DNA of 34,807 nt from an uncultured Christensenellaceae bacterium (GTDB taxonomy: Bacteria > Bacillota > Clostridia > Christensenellales > MGBC116941), in the NCBI GenBank assembly GCA_910585035.1, contig CAJUEF010000005.1, forward strand, positions 17,548-52,354, written 5' to 3'. Of this stretch, positions 1 to 5,860 are shown piece after piece; the stretch's first letter is position 1; each line of letters opens with the position of its first letter. The notes beneath the pieces are model-generated. The model made no database searches, was not told the DNA's origin, and was given only the letters and a program-made list of their open reading frames with translations. The position numbers were made by a program, and so were the translations under genes.

Positions 1-36
1 AAAATATAAAAAAATTAGATAAAAACATATATAAGG

Positions 37-80
37 TTTTCTTTTTGTTACTTTTTCTTTTTTAAAAGAAAAAGTAAAAG
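37..80. repeat. AT-rich hairpin repeat, copy 1
   Basis: A 14-bp perfect stem (TTACTTTTTCTTTT at 48-61 with its complement at 64-77). The left arm extends outward into GGTTTTCTTTTTG, preceded by ATATAAGG. The same left flank recurs at 9877-9890 and, shortened, at 9717-9729. First of about twelve intergenic hairpins of one design in the window. It lies upstream of the BceAB-like operon. Confidence 0.75.
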
Positions 81-89
81 ATTAGTAAT

Positions 90-149
90 CTTACAAATAT
101 GTTAGTTTGCTGTAAGGTAAATCAATGGATTAATTTGCGTTTGTATTAT
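90..149 (+). promoter_or_regulatory. Probable promoter and response-regulator site of the BceAB-like operon
   Basis: An inverted repeat CTTACA-N15-TGTAAG lies at 90-116, upstream of a TATTAT-type -10 at 144-149. There is no good -35 (TTGCGT at 134-139 is too close). GTAAGGTAAATCAATG (112-127) resembles GTAAGATAATAATG (162-175). A weak promoter with an upstream dyad is what operons activated by BceR-type regulators show. The assignment is an inference from position. Confidence 0.4.
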
Positions 150-191
150 ATGATTAACACAGTAAGATAATAATGTTTGGAGGAATACATT

Positions 192-956
192 ATGGATAAA
201 ATATTAAGGGTAGAAAATCTTCAAAAATATTACGGCAACAAAGGAAATATTACAAAAGCGGTAAGCAGCATTAGCTTTGATGTGGACGAAGGCGAATTCA
301 TTGGAATAATGGGTGCTTCCGGAAGCGGAAAAACAACGATGCTTAACTGTATATCTACCATTGACACGCCAACGGCAGGGCGCATTTTAATTGATAACGT
401 TGATGTGACCAGTATGAGGTCCGGTGAGCTTGCTAAATTCAGGCGTGAAAAGCTGGGATTTATTTTTCAGGATTTTAACCTGTTGGATACGCTTACGGCA
501 TATGAAAATATTGCTTTGGCGCTTACAATAACCAAAACACCACCTGGGGAAATAAGCAAAAAGATAATGAACGTGGCTGCTCTTTTAAATATAACTGAGG
601 TGCTGAAAAAATATCCTTACCAAATGTCCGGCGGACAAAAGCAAAGAGTGGCCAGCGCCAGGGCTATAATTACCAATCCAAGCCTGATTTTGGCTGATGA
701 GCCTACAGGCGCTCTTGATTCAAAATCTGCAAGAATGCTGCTGGAGAGCTTTTGCCGCATGAACGAGGAAACAAAGGCGACAATTTTAATGGTTACCCAC
801 AACGCCTATTCTGCCAGTTACTGCAAACGTATTTTGTTTATTAAAGACGGTAAGCTGTTTAACGAGCTTCTTCGCGGAAGTGACAGCCGCCAACAGTTTT
901 TTGAGCGTATTATGGATGTGACGGCGGTTCTTGGAGGTGACAACGATGCTGACTAA
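192..956 (+). CDS. ABC transporter ATP-binding protein, BceA-like (antimicrobial peptide resistance/sensing)
   Basis: A 254-residue ATPase that would power the membrane permease encoded next to it. Walker A GASGSGKT is at residues 41-48, the Q-loop glutamine at 93 (FQDFNLLD), an ABC signature MSGGQKQR at 145-152, Walker B with catalytic Glu (LADEPTGALD) at 167-176 and the H-loop His at 203. Length and the LLD after the Q-loop fit the MacB/BceA export family. The ATG at 192 is preferred over an in-frame TTG at 177, because TTTGGAGGAATAC gives a Shine-Dalgarno site just upstream of it. The stop overlaps the permease start by 11 bp, so the two are translationally coupled. BceA-type transporters detect and detoxify cell-wall-active peptides such as bacitracin. 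The actual substrate cannot be read from the sequence. Confidence 0.9.
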   Translation: MDKILRVENLQKYYGNKGNITKAVSSISFDVDEGEFIGIMGASGSGKTTMLNCISTIDTPTAGRILIDNVDVTSMRSGELAKFRREKLGFIFQDFNLLDTLTAYENIALALTITKTPPGEISKKIMNVAALLNITEVLKKYPYQMSGGQKQRVASARAIITNPSLILADEPTGALDSKSARMLLESFCRMNEETKATILMVTHNAYSASYCKRILFIKDGKLFNELLRGSDSRQQFFERIMDVTAVLGGDNDAD

Positions 957-2916
957 GCTTGCTTTTAAAAATGCAGGAAAGAGCATAAGAGAATATGCCG
1001 TATACTTTTTCACTCTTGCTCTTGGGGTGTGCGTGTTTTATATGTTTAACTCGATTCACGCACAGCAGGCAATGCTAAACCTTAATGCAGTTCAATCCCA
1101 GTATATAATGGCGGTTATGGAGGTTTTATCATATGTATCGGTGTTTGTTGCCGTTATTCTTGGCTTTCTAATAATTTACGCCAACAATTTCTTTATAAAG
1201 CGTCGTAAAAAAGAGCTGGGAATATATATGACTCTTGGCATGAGTAAGGGCAAAATATCCGCTGTGCTGATTCTGGAAACTTCCCTTGTTGCTCTTTCCG
1301 CTCTTGCCACAGGACTTTTTGCCGGAGTGTTTTGCTCTCAGTTTATGTCCGTGATTACGGCAAAACTCTTTGAAGTGAGCATGAGCAGGTATTCCTTTGT
1401 GTTTGCGCCGGATGCGGCTGTTAAAACTGTGATTTACTTTGGATGCGTATTTTTAACCGTAGTGCTGTTCAACACGGTTGTAATAGGCAGGTTTAAGCTT
1501 ATAGATTTAATTTATGGCGCACGAAAGAACGAAACCTTAAAAATACGTAACACAAAGCTTTCTTTAAGCTTGTTTGTAATTTCAATCGGTATACTTGCAA
1601 GGGCTTACTACCTTATAATTACTACCGGCATGCTTAATCTTGGAAGGGATTTTACCATGTCCATAGTTCTTGGCACGGTGGGCACGCTGCTTTTCTTCTA
1701 TTCTCTTTCCAGCCTTGTGACAGTGCTGTTGCAGCACAACAAAAGTCTGTATTATAAAGACCTTAATATGTTTGTGGTGCGGCAGCTTGGCAGCAAAATA
1801 AATACCAACTGTGTTTCCATTTCCGTTGTTTGTATTGCGCTTCTCTTTACCATAGGTATATTTGCTACAGGTTACAGCATGAACAGCATTATAAATAAGG
1901 AAATGGATGAATTCCCAGGCTTTGATTACACCTTTACGTATTATCCTGAGGAAGGAGCAGGGGAGGAATTTACAAAGGTTATTCCTTATATCGAAAATAA
2001 CCCTAATATAACAAGCCACGGCAGATACAATATTTACTCCGGAGATATGACCTTTGGTGAAGCGGGAATTGTTCTTGGTGAAAACATGGAACGTGTTAAA
2101 TACTATGGCTTAGAGATTATTCCTCTTAGTGATTATAATAATATACTAATCAATACGGGAAAGCAGCCTATTGAAATTCCAGAAAACCAGTATGTGCTTA
2201 CAGGCGGCTATGAGGTTATGTATGAGGCGGCAAAAGCTACTGTGGATTCAGGGAATATAATTGAGTTAAGGGGCACAAAACTTGCGCCGTACCAGTCGAT
2301 ATTTGACCGTTCTATGAACTCTCTTATGATGATTGTGAATGATGAAAATATGCAGGGAATGACAAAAATAACTTCAATTCTGTATGTTAATTTTACCGAT
2401 AGTGATGCAGAGATTGCCTTTAGCGAACAGATTGACAGAGATTTTAAAGAATTATTAAAAGGTAATAATACTGATGAAAGAACTTTTAATTATTCCTATA
2501 GCCGCGCGGAACAATATGCAGGCACTGTTGCCAGCAGGGCTATGATATCCTTTGTCTGCATTTATATTGGACTGGTTTTCATGATGACAAGCGCCGCTGT
2601 TCTCGCTATTCAGCAGCTTAGTGAAACCGCAGATAACAAACACCGCTATGAGCTTTTAAGCAAGCTTGGGGCGGATAGGAAAATGCTTAATAAGGCGCTT
2701 TTCATTCAAATATTATGCTATTTCCTTGCTCCTCTTTCTCTTGCTGTGGTACATTCAGTGTTTGGACTTAAAGCAGTTGTGGATACCATGTATGAGGGGG
2801 CAAGAATGAATCTGACTACGCCGGTTATAATAACCTCATTATTTGTCGGAGGATTATACCTTGCGTATTTCATAATGACTTACTCAGGAAGCAAAGCAGT
2901 TATATATAAAAAGTAA
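946..2916 (+). CDS. ABC transporter permease, FtsX/BceB-like
   Basis: A 656-residue integral membrane protein. An N-terminal helix is followed by a block of hydrophobic segments with the FtsX-family cytoplasmic stretch KRRKKELGIYMTLGMSKGKI. A long hydrophilic extracellular region (roughly residues 325-515) comes before a C-terminal membrane bundle. This layout, one large extracytoplasmic loop between two FtsX-like membrane blocks and about 650 residues, is characteristic of BceB. The ATG at 946 follows GGAGGTGAC; an in-frame GTG-type start 15 bp upstream is less likely. It forms the transporter with the preceding ATPase and would present signals to the sensor kinase encoded at 4780-5793. Confidence 0.88.
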   Translation: MLTKLAFKNAGKSIREYAVYFFTLALGVCVFYMFNSIHAQQAMLNLNAVQSQYIMAVMEVLSYVSVFVAVILGFLIIYANNFFIKRRKKELGIYMTLGMSKGKISAVLILETSLVALSALATGLFAGVFCSQFMSVITAKLFEVSMSRYSFVFAPDAAVKTVIYFGCVFLTVVLFNTVVIGRFKLIDLIYGARKNETLKIRNTKLSLSLFVISIGILARAYYLIITTGMLNLGRDFTMSIVLGTVGTLLFFYSLSSLVTVLLQHNKSLYYKDLNMFVVRQLGSKINTNCVSISVVCIALLFTIGIFATGYSMNSIINKEMDEFPGFDYTFTYYPEEGAGEEFTKVIPYIENNPNITSHGRYNIYSGDMTFGEAGIVLGENMERVKYYGLEIIPLSDYNNILINTGKQPIEIPENQYVLTGGYEVMYEAAKATVDSGNIIELRGTKLAPYQSIFDRSMNSLMMIVNDENMQGMTKITSILYVNFTDSDAEIAFSEQIDRDFKELLKGNNTDERTFNYSYSRAEQYAGTVASRAMISFVCIYIGLVFMMTSAAVLAIQQLSETADNKHRYELLSKLGADRKMLNKALFIQILCYFLAPLSLAVVHSVFGLKAVVDTMYEGARMNLTTPVIITSLFVGGLYLAYFIMTYSGSKAVIYKK

Positions 2917-2932
2917 TAAGGAGATGAACAAT

Positions 2933-3022
2933 ATGAAAAAATCATTTAAAATATTTGCAGGCGTGCTTATCGTGACTATTGCAGCTATATTTGGTTTCCG
3001 CCATTTCAGCCACTGGATTTAA
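2933..3022 (+). CDS. 29-residue single-pass membrane peptide downstream of the BceAB-like permease
   Basis: ATG at 2933 after a good Shine-Dalgarno sequence (AAGGAGATG), 16 bp after the permease stop, so it belongs to the same operon. The peptide starts MKKSFKIFAG, has one hydrophobic helix (residues about 7-21, VLIVTIAAIF) and ends RHFSHWI, with two His and a Trp. A Lys-rich N-terminus before a helix suggests an N-in orientation. I do not recognise a named family. The combination of strong initiation signal, tight spacing and clean helix makes it more than a chance ORF. A small modulator of the transporter is a guess from position only. Confidence 0.6.
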   Translation: MKKSFKIFAGVLIVTIAAIFGFRHFSHWI

Positions 3023-3111
3023 TTGAGACAGGAAATCTTTGATTTCCGTTGTCGAAGTTGAGTGGTGGAGCGAAAGCGACGTTGTAAACCTAGATTGAGA
3101 CAGGAAATCTT
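3022..3111. repeat. One and a quarter units of a 72-bp repeat with 18-bp direct repeats
   Basis: ATTGAGACAGGAAATCTT occurs at 3022-3039 and again at 3094-3111, exactly 72 bp apart. Inside the unit are a hairpin GGAAATC-TTT-GATTTCC (3031-3047) and a GC-GAAA-GC mini-hairpin (3070-3077). The second unit is cut off where hairpin copy 2 begins. The segment is visibly more GC-rich than its surroundings. Confidence 0.6.
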
Positions 3112-3156
3112 CTTACTTTTCTTTTTAAAAAAAGAAAAGTAACAAAAGAAAAACCT
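3111..3156. repeat. AT-rich hairpin repeat, copy 2 (reverse orientation)
   Basis: Stem TTACTTTTCTTT with its complement, then AACAAAAGAAAAACCTAATATA. This is the reverse complement of the long arm and flank found in copies 1, 6 and 11, so the element occurs in both orientations. Confidence 0.7.
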
Positions 3157-3178
3157 AATATACGTTGTTGTGATTAAG

Positions 3179-3228
3179 TTTCTTTGGTTCCACCTTTCTT
3201 TTCTTAAAGAAAGGTGGAACCAAAGAAA
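3179..3228. repeat. AT-rich hairpin repeat, copy 3 (23-bp perfect stem)
   Basis: The left arm, 3179-3201, is perfectly complementary to 3206-3228 around a TCTT loop. The variable block between the TTTCTTT modules is GGTTCCACC. It lies between converging genes (the BceAB-like operon and the DUF6809 gene) and could act as a bidirectional terminator. Confidence 0.8.
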
Positions 3229-3240
3229 AAGTAAATCTAT

Positions 3241-3513
3241 TTAGTTATATTCGGTAAATATTTCGTGCATAAAGAGGACGCCGAATTTAAGAGCGTCTAA
3301 GTAAATTTGATAATGGGTGATTTCTTCCATATCGCTTTGGGCGTCGGTATATTCTTCGAAAAGCTCTTTGCCCTCTTCATCAAGGAGGGCCATAAGCTTT
3401 TCTTTACAATCTAATTTTTTCTTAGCGGCTTTTACAAAAGGAGAATTTTGCCCATAGTAGTGGGAATCAAAACCTAAATTTCCCATATAAAATTCATCTA
3501 AAATACTATTCAT
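3241..3513 (-). CDS. DUF6809 family protein, copy 1
   Basis: 90 residues, rich in Glu, Lys and Leu and probably all-helical. The N-terminal pattern (LDEFYMGNLGFDSHYYG), a middle helix around LLDEEGKELFEEY and an ending with a DALKFGVLFMHEIF helix match the DUF6809 small proteins of Clostridia as I remember them. The ATG at 3513 sits after AAAGGAATTGAT; an in-frame start 33 bp upstream lacks a ribosome binding site. Function is unknown. It is the last of four small minus-strand genes and follows the RHH gene at 3694-3879, with a putative RNA copy between. A second DUF6809 gene lies at 13765-14019, also next to a small DNA-binding protein. Confidence 0.7.
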   Translation of the reverse strand: MNSILDEFYMGNLGFDSHYYGQNSPFVKAAKKKLDCKEKLMALLDEEGKELFEEYTDAQSDMEEITHYQIYLDALKFGVLFMHEIFTEYN

Positions 3514-3578
3514 AATATCAATTCCTTTTTTAATAAACAGGCGCAAATTTAAGCCGTTTTGTTTATTTACCTCACCTC

Positions 3579-3607
3579 TTGCAATAAGGGAAAGCGCATG
3601 ATATAAT
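3579..3607 (+). promoter_or_regulatory. Promoter of putative small RNA copy A
   Basis: TTGCAA (3579-3584), a 17-bp spacer and TATAAT (3602-3607) on the + strand. There is no + strand protein gene downstream. The predicted start, about 3612-3614, falls at the base of the first hairpin of the repeated RNA. Confidence 0.6.
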
Positions 3608-3611
3608 ATTT

Positions 3612-3702
3612 ACGCTGCACCTTTGTTGCTGTGTTAGGTGTGGTGTTTTTATGGGAGGAAGCGGCGCATTTGGGAAGATTATCGCCGCTTCTTTTACTTT
3701 TT
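3612..3702 (+). ncRNA. Putative small RNA, copy A of three
   Basis: Hairpin 1 is CGCTGCACCT (3613-3622) with AGGTGTGGTG (3636-3645): ten pairs, three of them G-U, followed by five T. Hairpin 2 is GAAGCGGCG (3658-3666) with CGCCGCTTC (3683-3691), followed by TTTTACTTTTT. Both have the form of intrinsic terminators reading + only. The G-U pairs would be A-C mismatches on the minus strand, which argues for a + strand transcript of about 40 or 90 nt. The 3' end overlaps the stop codon of the converging RHH gene. Function unknown. Confidence 0.5.
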
Positions 3703-3879
3703 ATCTGACTTATTCAGGTTTTCATATATCATGTTTATACTTTCGCAAACAATTTCAGTTTTTGTTCTTCCTGTAACTTTGCAGCAATGTTCTAAAATTG
3801 CCTTATCGTCTCTTGTTAAGAGAATTTCAGTTATTGCATCCATTGTATCGCCAGGCAGATTTCCAATTCTCGGGCTCAA
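3694..3879 (-). CDS. Small ribbon-helix-helix-type regulator, divergent copy (RHH1)
   Basis: 61 residues when started at the TTG at 3879, which has GAGGTGAT at a good distance. An upstream in-frame ATG at 3936 lies inside the repeated intergenic block and lacks a ribosome binding site. The sequence has a short strand (ITEILLTRDD), then two helices around KAILEHCCKVTGRTKTEIVCESINMIYENL, the usual RHH/Arc layout with a TGRTKTEIV turn. It aligns in layout, not closely in sequence, with the two 59-residue paralogues upstream. Upstream of it sits RNA copy B instead of the TTGACT promoter seen before the other two, so it may be read through from RHH2. DNA target unknown. Confidence 0.6.
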   Translation of the reverse strand: MSPRIGNLPGDTMDAITEILLTRDDKAILEHCCKVTGRTKTEIVCESINMIYENLNKSDKK

Positions 3880-3915
3880 AAATATCACCTCAATTCCTTT
3901 CTTTACCCCCACCTC

Positions 3916-3944
3916 TTGCAAGAAAGGAAAGCGCATGATATAAT
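3916..3944 (+). promoter_or_regulatory. Promoter of putative small RNA copy B
   Basis: TTGCAA (3916-3921), 17 bp, TATAAT (3939-3944), nearly identical in sequence to the copy A promoter (GAAAGCGCATGA before the -10 in both, with an A/G difference further upstream). Confidence 0.55.
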
Positions 3945-3948
3945 ATTT

Positions 3949-4037
3949 ACGCTAACTCCTTTCTTTTTAGGTGTTGGTGGTTTTTTGGGGAAGCGGCGCT
4001 TTTGGAAAGGTTATCGCCGCTTCTTTTATTTTTTTTT
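3949..4037 (+). ncRNA. Putative small RNA, copy B of three
   Basis: Hairpin 1 is CGCTAACTCCT (3950-3960) with AGGTGTTGGTG (3969-3979): ten of eleven positions pair on the + strand, two by G-U, followed by six T (3981-3986). Hairpin 2 is GAAGCGGCG (3990-3998) with CGCCGCTTC (4015-4023), followed by a long T-rich run. The loop of hairpin 1 (TTCTTTTT) is unlike copies A and C while the stem is kept. Confidence 0.5.
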
Positions 4038-4205
4038 GAGACCGTCATACATCTTATGGATACCTTGTCTTACAACTTCAGCTTTTGGAGCCTGCATTTC
4101 TTCACTGCACTTTATCAGCTTATCGTTAGTGTTTTTATCCATACGGATTTTTAAGACGATATCCTTGGGGTTGTTTGTAGGACGGCCTAATTTTTTTTCA
4201 CCCAT
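4026..4205 (-). CDS. 59-residue ribbon-helix-helix regulator (RHH2)
   Basis: ATG at 4205 follows AGGAGGTGAAAT, an ideal ribosome binding site. The protein begins MGEKKLGRPTNNPKD, has a basic strand (IVLKIRMDKNTNDKL) and two helices (LIKCSEEMQAPKAEVVRQGI, then HKMYDGLKKK). GRPT/N plus IVLKIRMD is the form of small CopG/Arc-type DNA-binding proteins, in which the strand enters the DNA major groove as a dimer. It is about 85 percent identical by eye to the protein at 4405-4584. Its promoter carries a dyad exactly in the spacer, suggesting autoregulation. Confidence 0.75.
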   Translation of the reverse strand: MGEKKLGRPTNNPKDIVLKIRMDKNTNDKLIKCSEEMQAPKAEVVRQGIHKMYDGLKKK

Positions 4206-4235
4206 ATTTCACCTCCTGTGTGAGCCGTTAATAAC

Positions 4236-4264
4236 AATATAGTGGGTGGACCCACAAAAGTCAA
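4236..4264 (-). promoter_or_regulatory. RHH2 promoter with dyad operator
   Basis: Read on minus: TTGACT (4259-4264), 17-bp spacer, TATATT (4236-4241). The spacer contains the perfect inverted repeat GTGGGT-CC-ACCCAC (4242-4255). A further related half site, TGAGCC, lies at 4221-4226. A repressor bound here would block sigma-A polymerase. The RHH proteins themselves are the natural candidates. Confidence 0.7.
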
Positions 4265-4322
4265 TAGAAAATTGGGATTTTTGTAAAAAAATTTTTAGAG
4301 AAAAATGCATGATGTAATATTT

Positions 4323-4416
4323 ACGCCATACCTTTCCTGTTGTGTTAGGTGCGGCGTTTTTTTTGGGGGAAGCGGCGCTTTTGGGAAGGGGGTCGCTGCT
4401 TCTTTTATTTTTCTTT
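4323..4416 (+). ncRNA. Putative small RNA, copy C of three (promoter decayed)
   Basis: Hairpin 1 is CGCCATACCT (4324-4333) with AGGTGCGGCG (4347-4356), followed by eight T (4357-4364). Hairpin 2 is GAAGCGGCG (4369-4377) with CGCTGCTTC (4394-4402), followed by TTTTATTTTTC. The C-to-T change in hairpin 2 leaves a G-U pair on + but a mismatch on minus. The -10 is TGTAAT (4313-4318) and no -35 is visible, so this copy may be silent or rely on other transcription. Confidence 0.45.
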
Positions 4417-4584
4417 GAGACCGTCATACATCTTATGGATACCTTGCCTTATAACTTCAGCTTTTGATGCCTGCATTTCTACACTGCACTTTATCAGCTT
4501 ATCGTTAGTATTTTTATCAAGATGAATTTTAAGAACAATATCCTTGGGATTGTCTGTAGGACGGCCTAATTTTTTTTCACCCAT
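4405..4584 (-). CDS. 59-residue ribbon-helix-helix regulator (RHH3)
   Basis: ATG at 4584 after AAAGGAGGTGAAAA. The sequence begins MGEKKLGRPTDNPKD, continues IVLKIHLDKNTNDKL and ends HKMYDGLKEK. It differs from RHH2 at only a few positions (for example N/D at 11 and IRM/IHL in the strand), including residues that would touch DNA, so the two may have partly separated targets. First gene of the minus-strand array. Its promoter is a close copy of the RHH2 promoter. A recent duplication is likely, since promoter, gene and downstream RNA copy were duplicated together. Confidence 0.75.
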   Translation of the reverse strand: MGEKKLGRPTDNPKDIVLKIHLDKNTNDKLIKCSVEMQASKAEVIRQGIHKMYDGLKEK

Positions 4585-4601
4585 TTTTCACCTCCTTTAT
4601 A

Positions 4602-4645
4602 TGGGTCATTAATAAAAATATAACTTATTGACCCAGAAAAGTCAA
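4602..4645 (-). promoter_or_regulatory. RHH3 promoter with inverted half sites
   Basis: Read on minus: TTGACT (4640-4645), 17 bp, TATATT (4617-4622). TGGGTCA (4602-4608) and TGACCCA (4629-4635) form an inverted repeat straddling the -10. The AATAGAAAA-rich upstream flank is shared with the RHH2 promoter. Confidence 0.7.
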
Positions 4646-4716
4646 TAGAAAAATTGAGATTTTTGTAAAAAAATTTTTTATTGGGTATTTTTTACATACT
4701 TGTAGAGACAACAGTT

Positions 4717-4770
4717 GGTTTTCTTTGGCTCCACCTTTCTTTTTTAAAAGAAAGGTGGAAAAAGAAAAGT
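4717..4770. repeat. AT-rich hairpin repeat, copy 4
   Basis: Core stem CCACCTTTCTTTT (4731-4743) with AAAAGAAAGGTGG (4746-4758), and an imperfect outer TTTTCTTTGGCT/AAAAGAAAAG. It lies between the kinase stop and the RHH3 promoter. Confidence 0.75.
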
Positions 4771-4779
4771 GAAAAAAAA

Positions 4780-5793
4780 CTAATCCTCCAAAAGCAAAAG
4801 CTTGTCTTTGGGAAAAATTATAGATATGGTTGTGCCTGTGTCAAAAACAGATGAAATATGAAAGCCAAGGTGCATTTTGGTGCAAAGCTGTCTGCAAAGG
4901 AAAAGCCCAAGCCCTGTGGATTTGGCGAACCTTCGTCCGTTTTCACCGGTGAAGCCCTTTTCCGTAACCCTTGGCAAGTCCTTTGAAGGTATGCCTATAC
5001 CGTCGTCAATAATATATAAAGCGATGGAGCTGCCCTCATCTTTAGCACAGAAGGTTAAGGAAAAGTCATCTCTTTTATATTTAATGCTGTTGGATATAAT
5101 CTGCCCCAATATAAAATCCATCCACTTAGGGTCTGAAAATACCTGTTTATCAAGGTCTTTCATAACTATACGGGCGTTTTCAGATATAAGCTGTTTTGAA
5201 TGCTTTTTAATGGCGGATTTCACCACGTTTTCAAGAGAAATGCTTCTTATGGAATAATCTTTCTCCACGTTGGTGCTGCGGGCATAATAAAGGGCTTGTT
5301 CAACATATGATGAAATTCTGTCTATTTCGTCAGAAATAGCGCCGGTAAATTCACTTTTGTTATTTTCACAAATTAGGCTGATACATGATATGGGAACTTT
5401 TATTTCATGTATCCACGTTTCAATATATTCCCGGTATTCATTGCTGCTTATCTGGGAAGAGGCGATTTCGTCATTCATGGCTTTGGTGGTTTGCTTCAGC
5501 ACGTCAACAAGGATTTCCGCTTCTAAAAATGTTGGGGTTCTCAGCACCGAAGAAATGTATTGTTTTTTTGGAATGGTATTTAAAGCGTCATAAAGGTGTT
5601 TGTAATAACGGCTTTTGCGGGAATAATCATACCATATGCCAAAAAAAAGTATCAGCGCTCCCGTAAAGCAAAGAAGCATAACAAGGGGAAGCCTGCCGGA
5701 AATCATATCCAGAATTAGCCCCATAAACAAAATCAGCACGAACTGGGAAAACAAAAATACAAAGTGGTCTTTTAAGTAATCAAACAGTTTCAT
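4780..5793 (-). CDS. Intramembrane-sensing sensor histidine kinase, BceS-like
   Basis: 337 residues. Two membrane helices (about 10-30 and 35-53) are separated by a loop of only a few residues, so there is no extracellular sensor domain. The phosphoacceptor His is 129 (WIHEIKVP), the N box has Asn 235 (QIISNSIKY), and ATP-binding boxes are DDGIGIP (263-269) and GLGL (294-297). Kinases of this build sense the activity of a partner BceAB transporter, consistent with the one at 192-2916. The ATG at 5793 gives the usual N-terminus (MKLFDYL). An in-frame TTG at 5820 would lie in a hairpin loop. The only purine-rich ribosome binding sequence is about 50 nt upstream, beyond that hairpin. It follows the response regulator in one operon. 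Confidence 0.9.
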   Translation of the reverse strand: MKLFDYLKDHFVFLFSQFVLILFMGLILDMISGRLPLVMLLCFTGALILFFGIWYDYSRKSRYYKHLYDALNTIPKKQYISSVLRTPTFLEAEILVDVLKQTTKAMNDEIASSQISSNEYREYIETWIHEIKVPISCISLICENNKSEFTGAISDEIDRISSYVEQALYYARSTNVEKDYSIRSISLENVVKSAIKKHSKQLISENARIVMKDLDKQVFSDPKWMDFILGQIISNSIKYKRDDFSLTFCAKDEGSSIALYIIDDGIGIPSKDLPRVTEKGFTGENGRRFAKSTGLGLFLCRQLCTKMHLGFHISSVFDTGTTISIIFPKDKLLLLED

Positions 5794-5807
5794 AATTTTA
5801 TAGGCAT

Positions 5808-5850
5808 AAACGCTGCACAAAAACAGATTGCAGCGTTTAAAGCATCCTTT
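5808..5850 (-). other. Hairpin between ribosome binding site and kinase start
   Basis: On minus, AAAGGA (5845-5850) is followed by a 10-bp stem (AAACGCTGCA, 5829-5838, with its complement at 5808-5817) and then the kinase ATG at 5793. If folded, the hairpin would bring the binding site closer to the start codon. It could also simply attenuate kinase translation. Confidence 0.45.
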
Positions 5851-5860
5851 CTTAAAATGA

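Noticed and set aside
3638..4242. Two + strand open frames of about 100 codons across the RHH array
   Set aside because: They run antisense through the RHH genes and RNA hairpins, are rich in Phe/Ser from T-rich DNA and lack ribosome binding sites. The minus-strand genes have all three signals.
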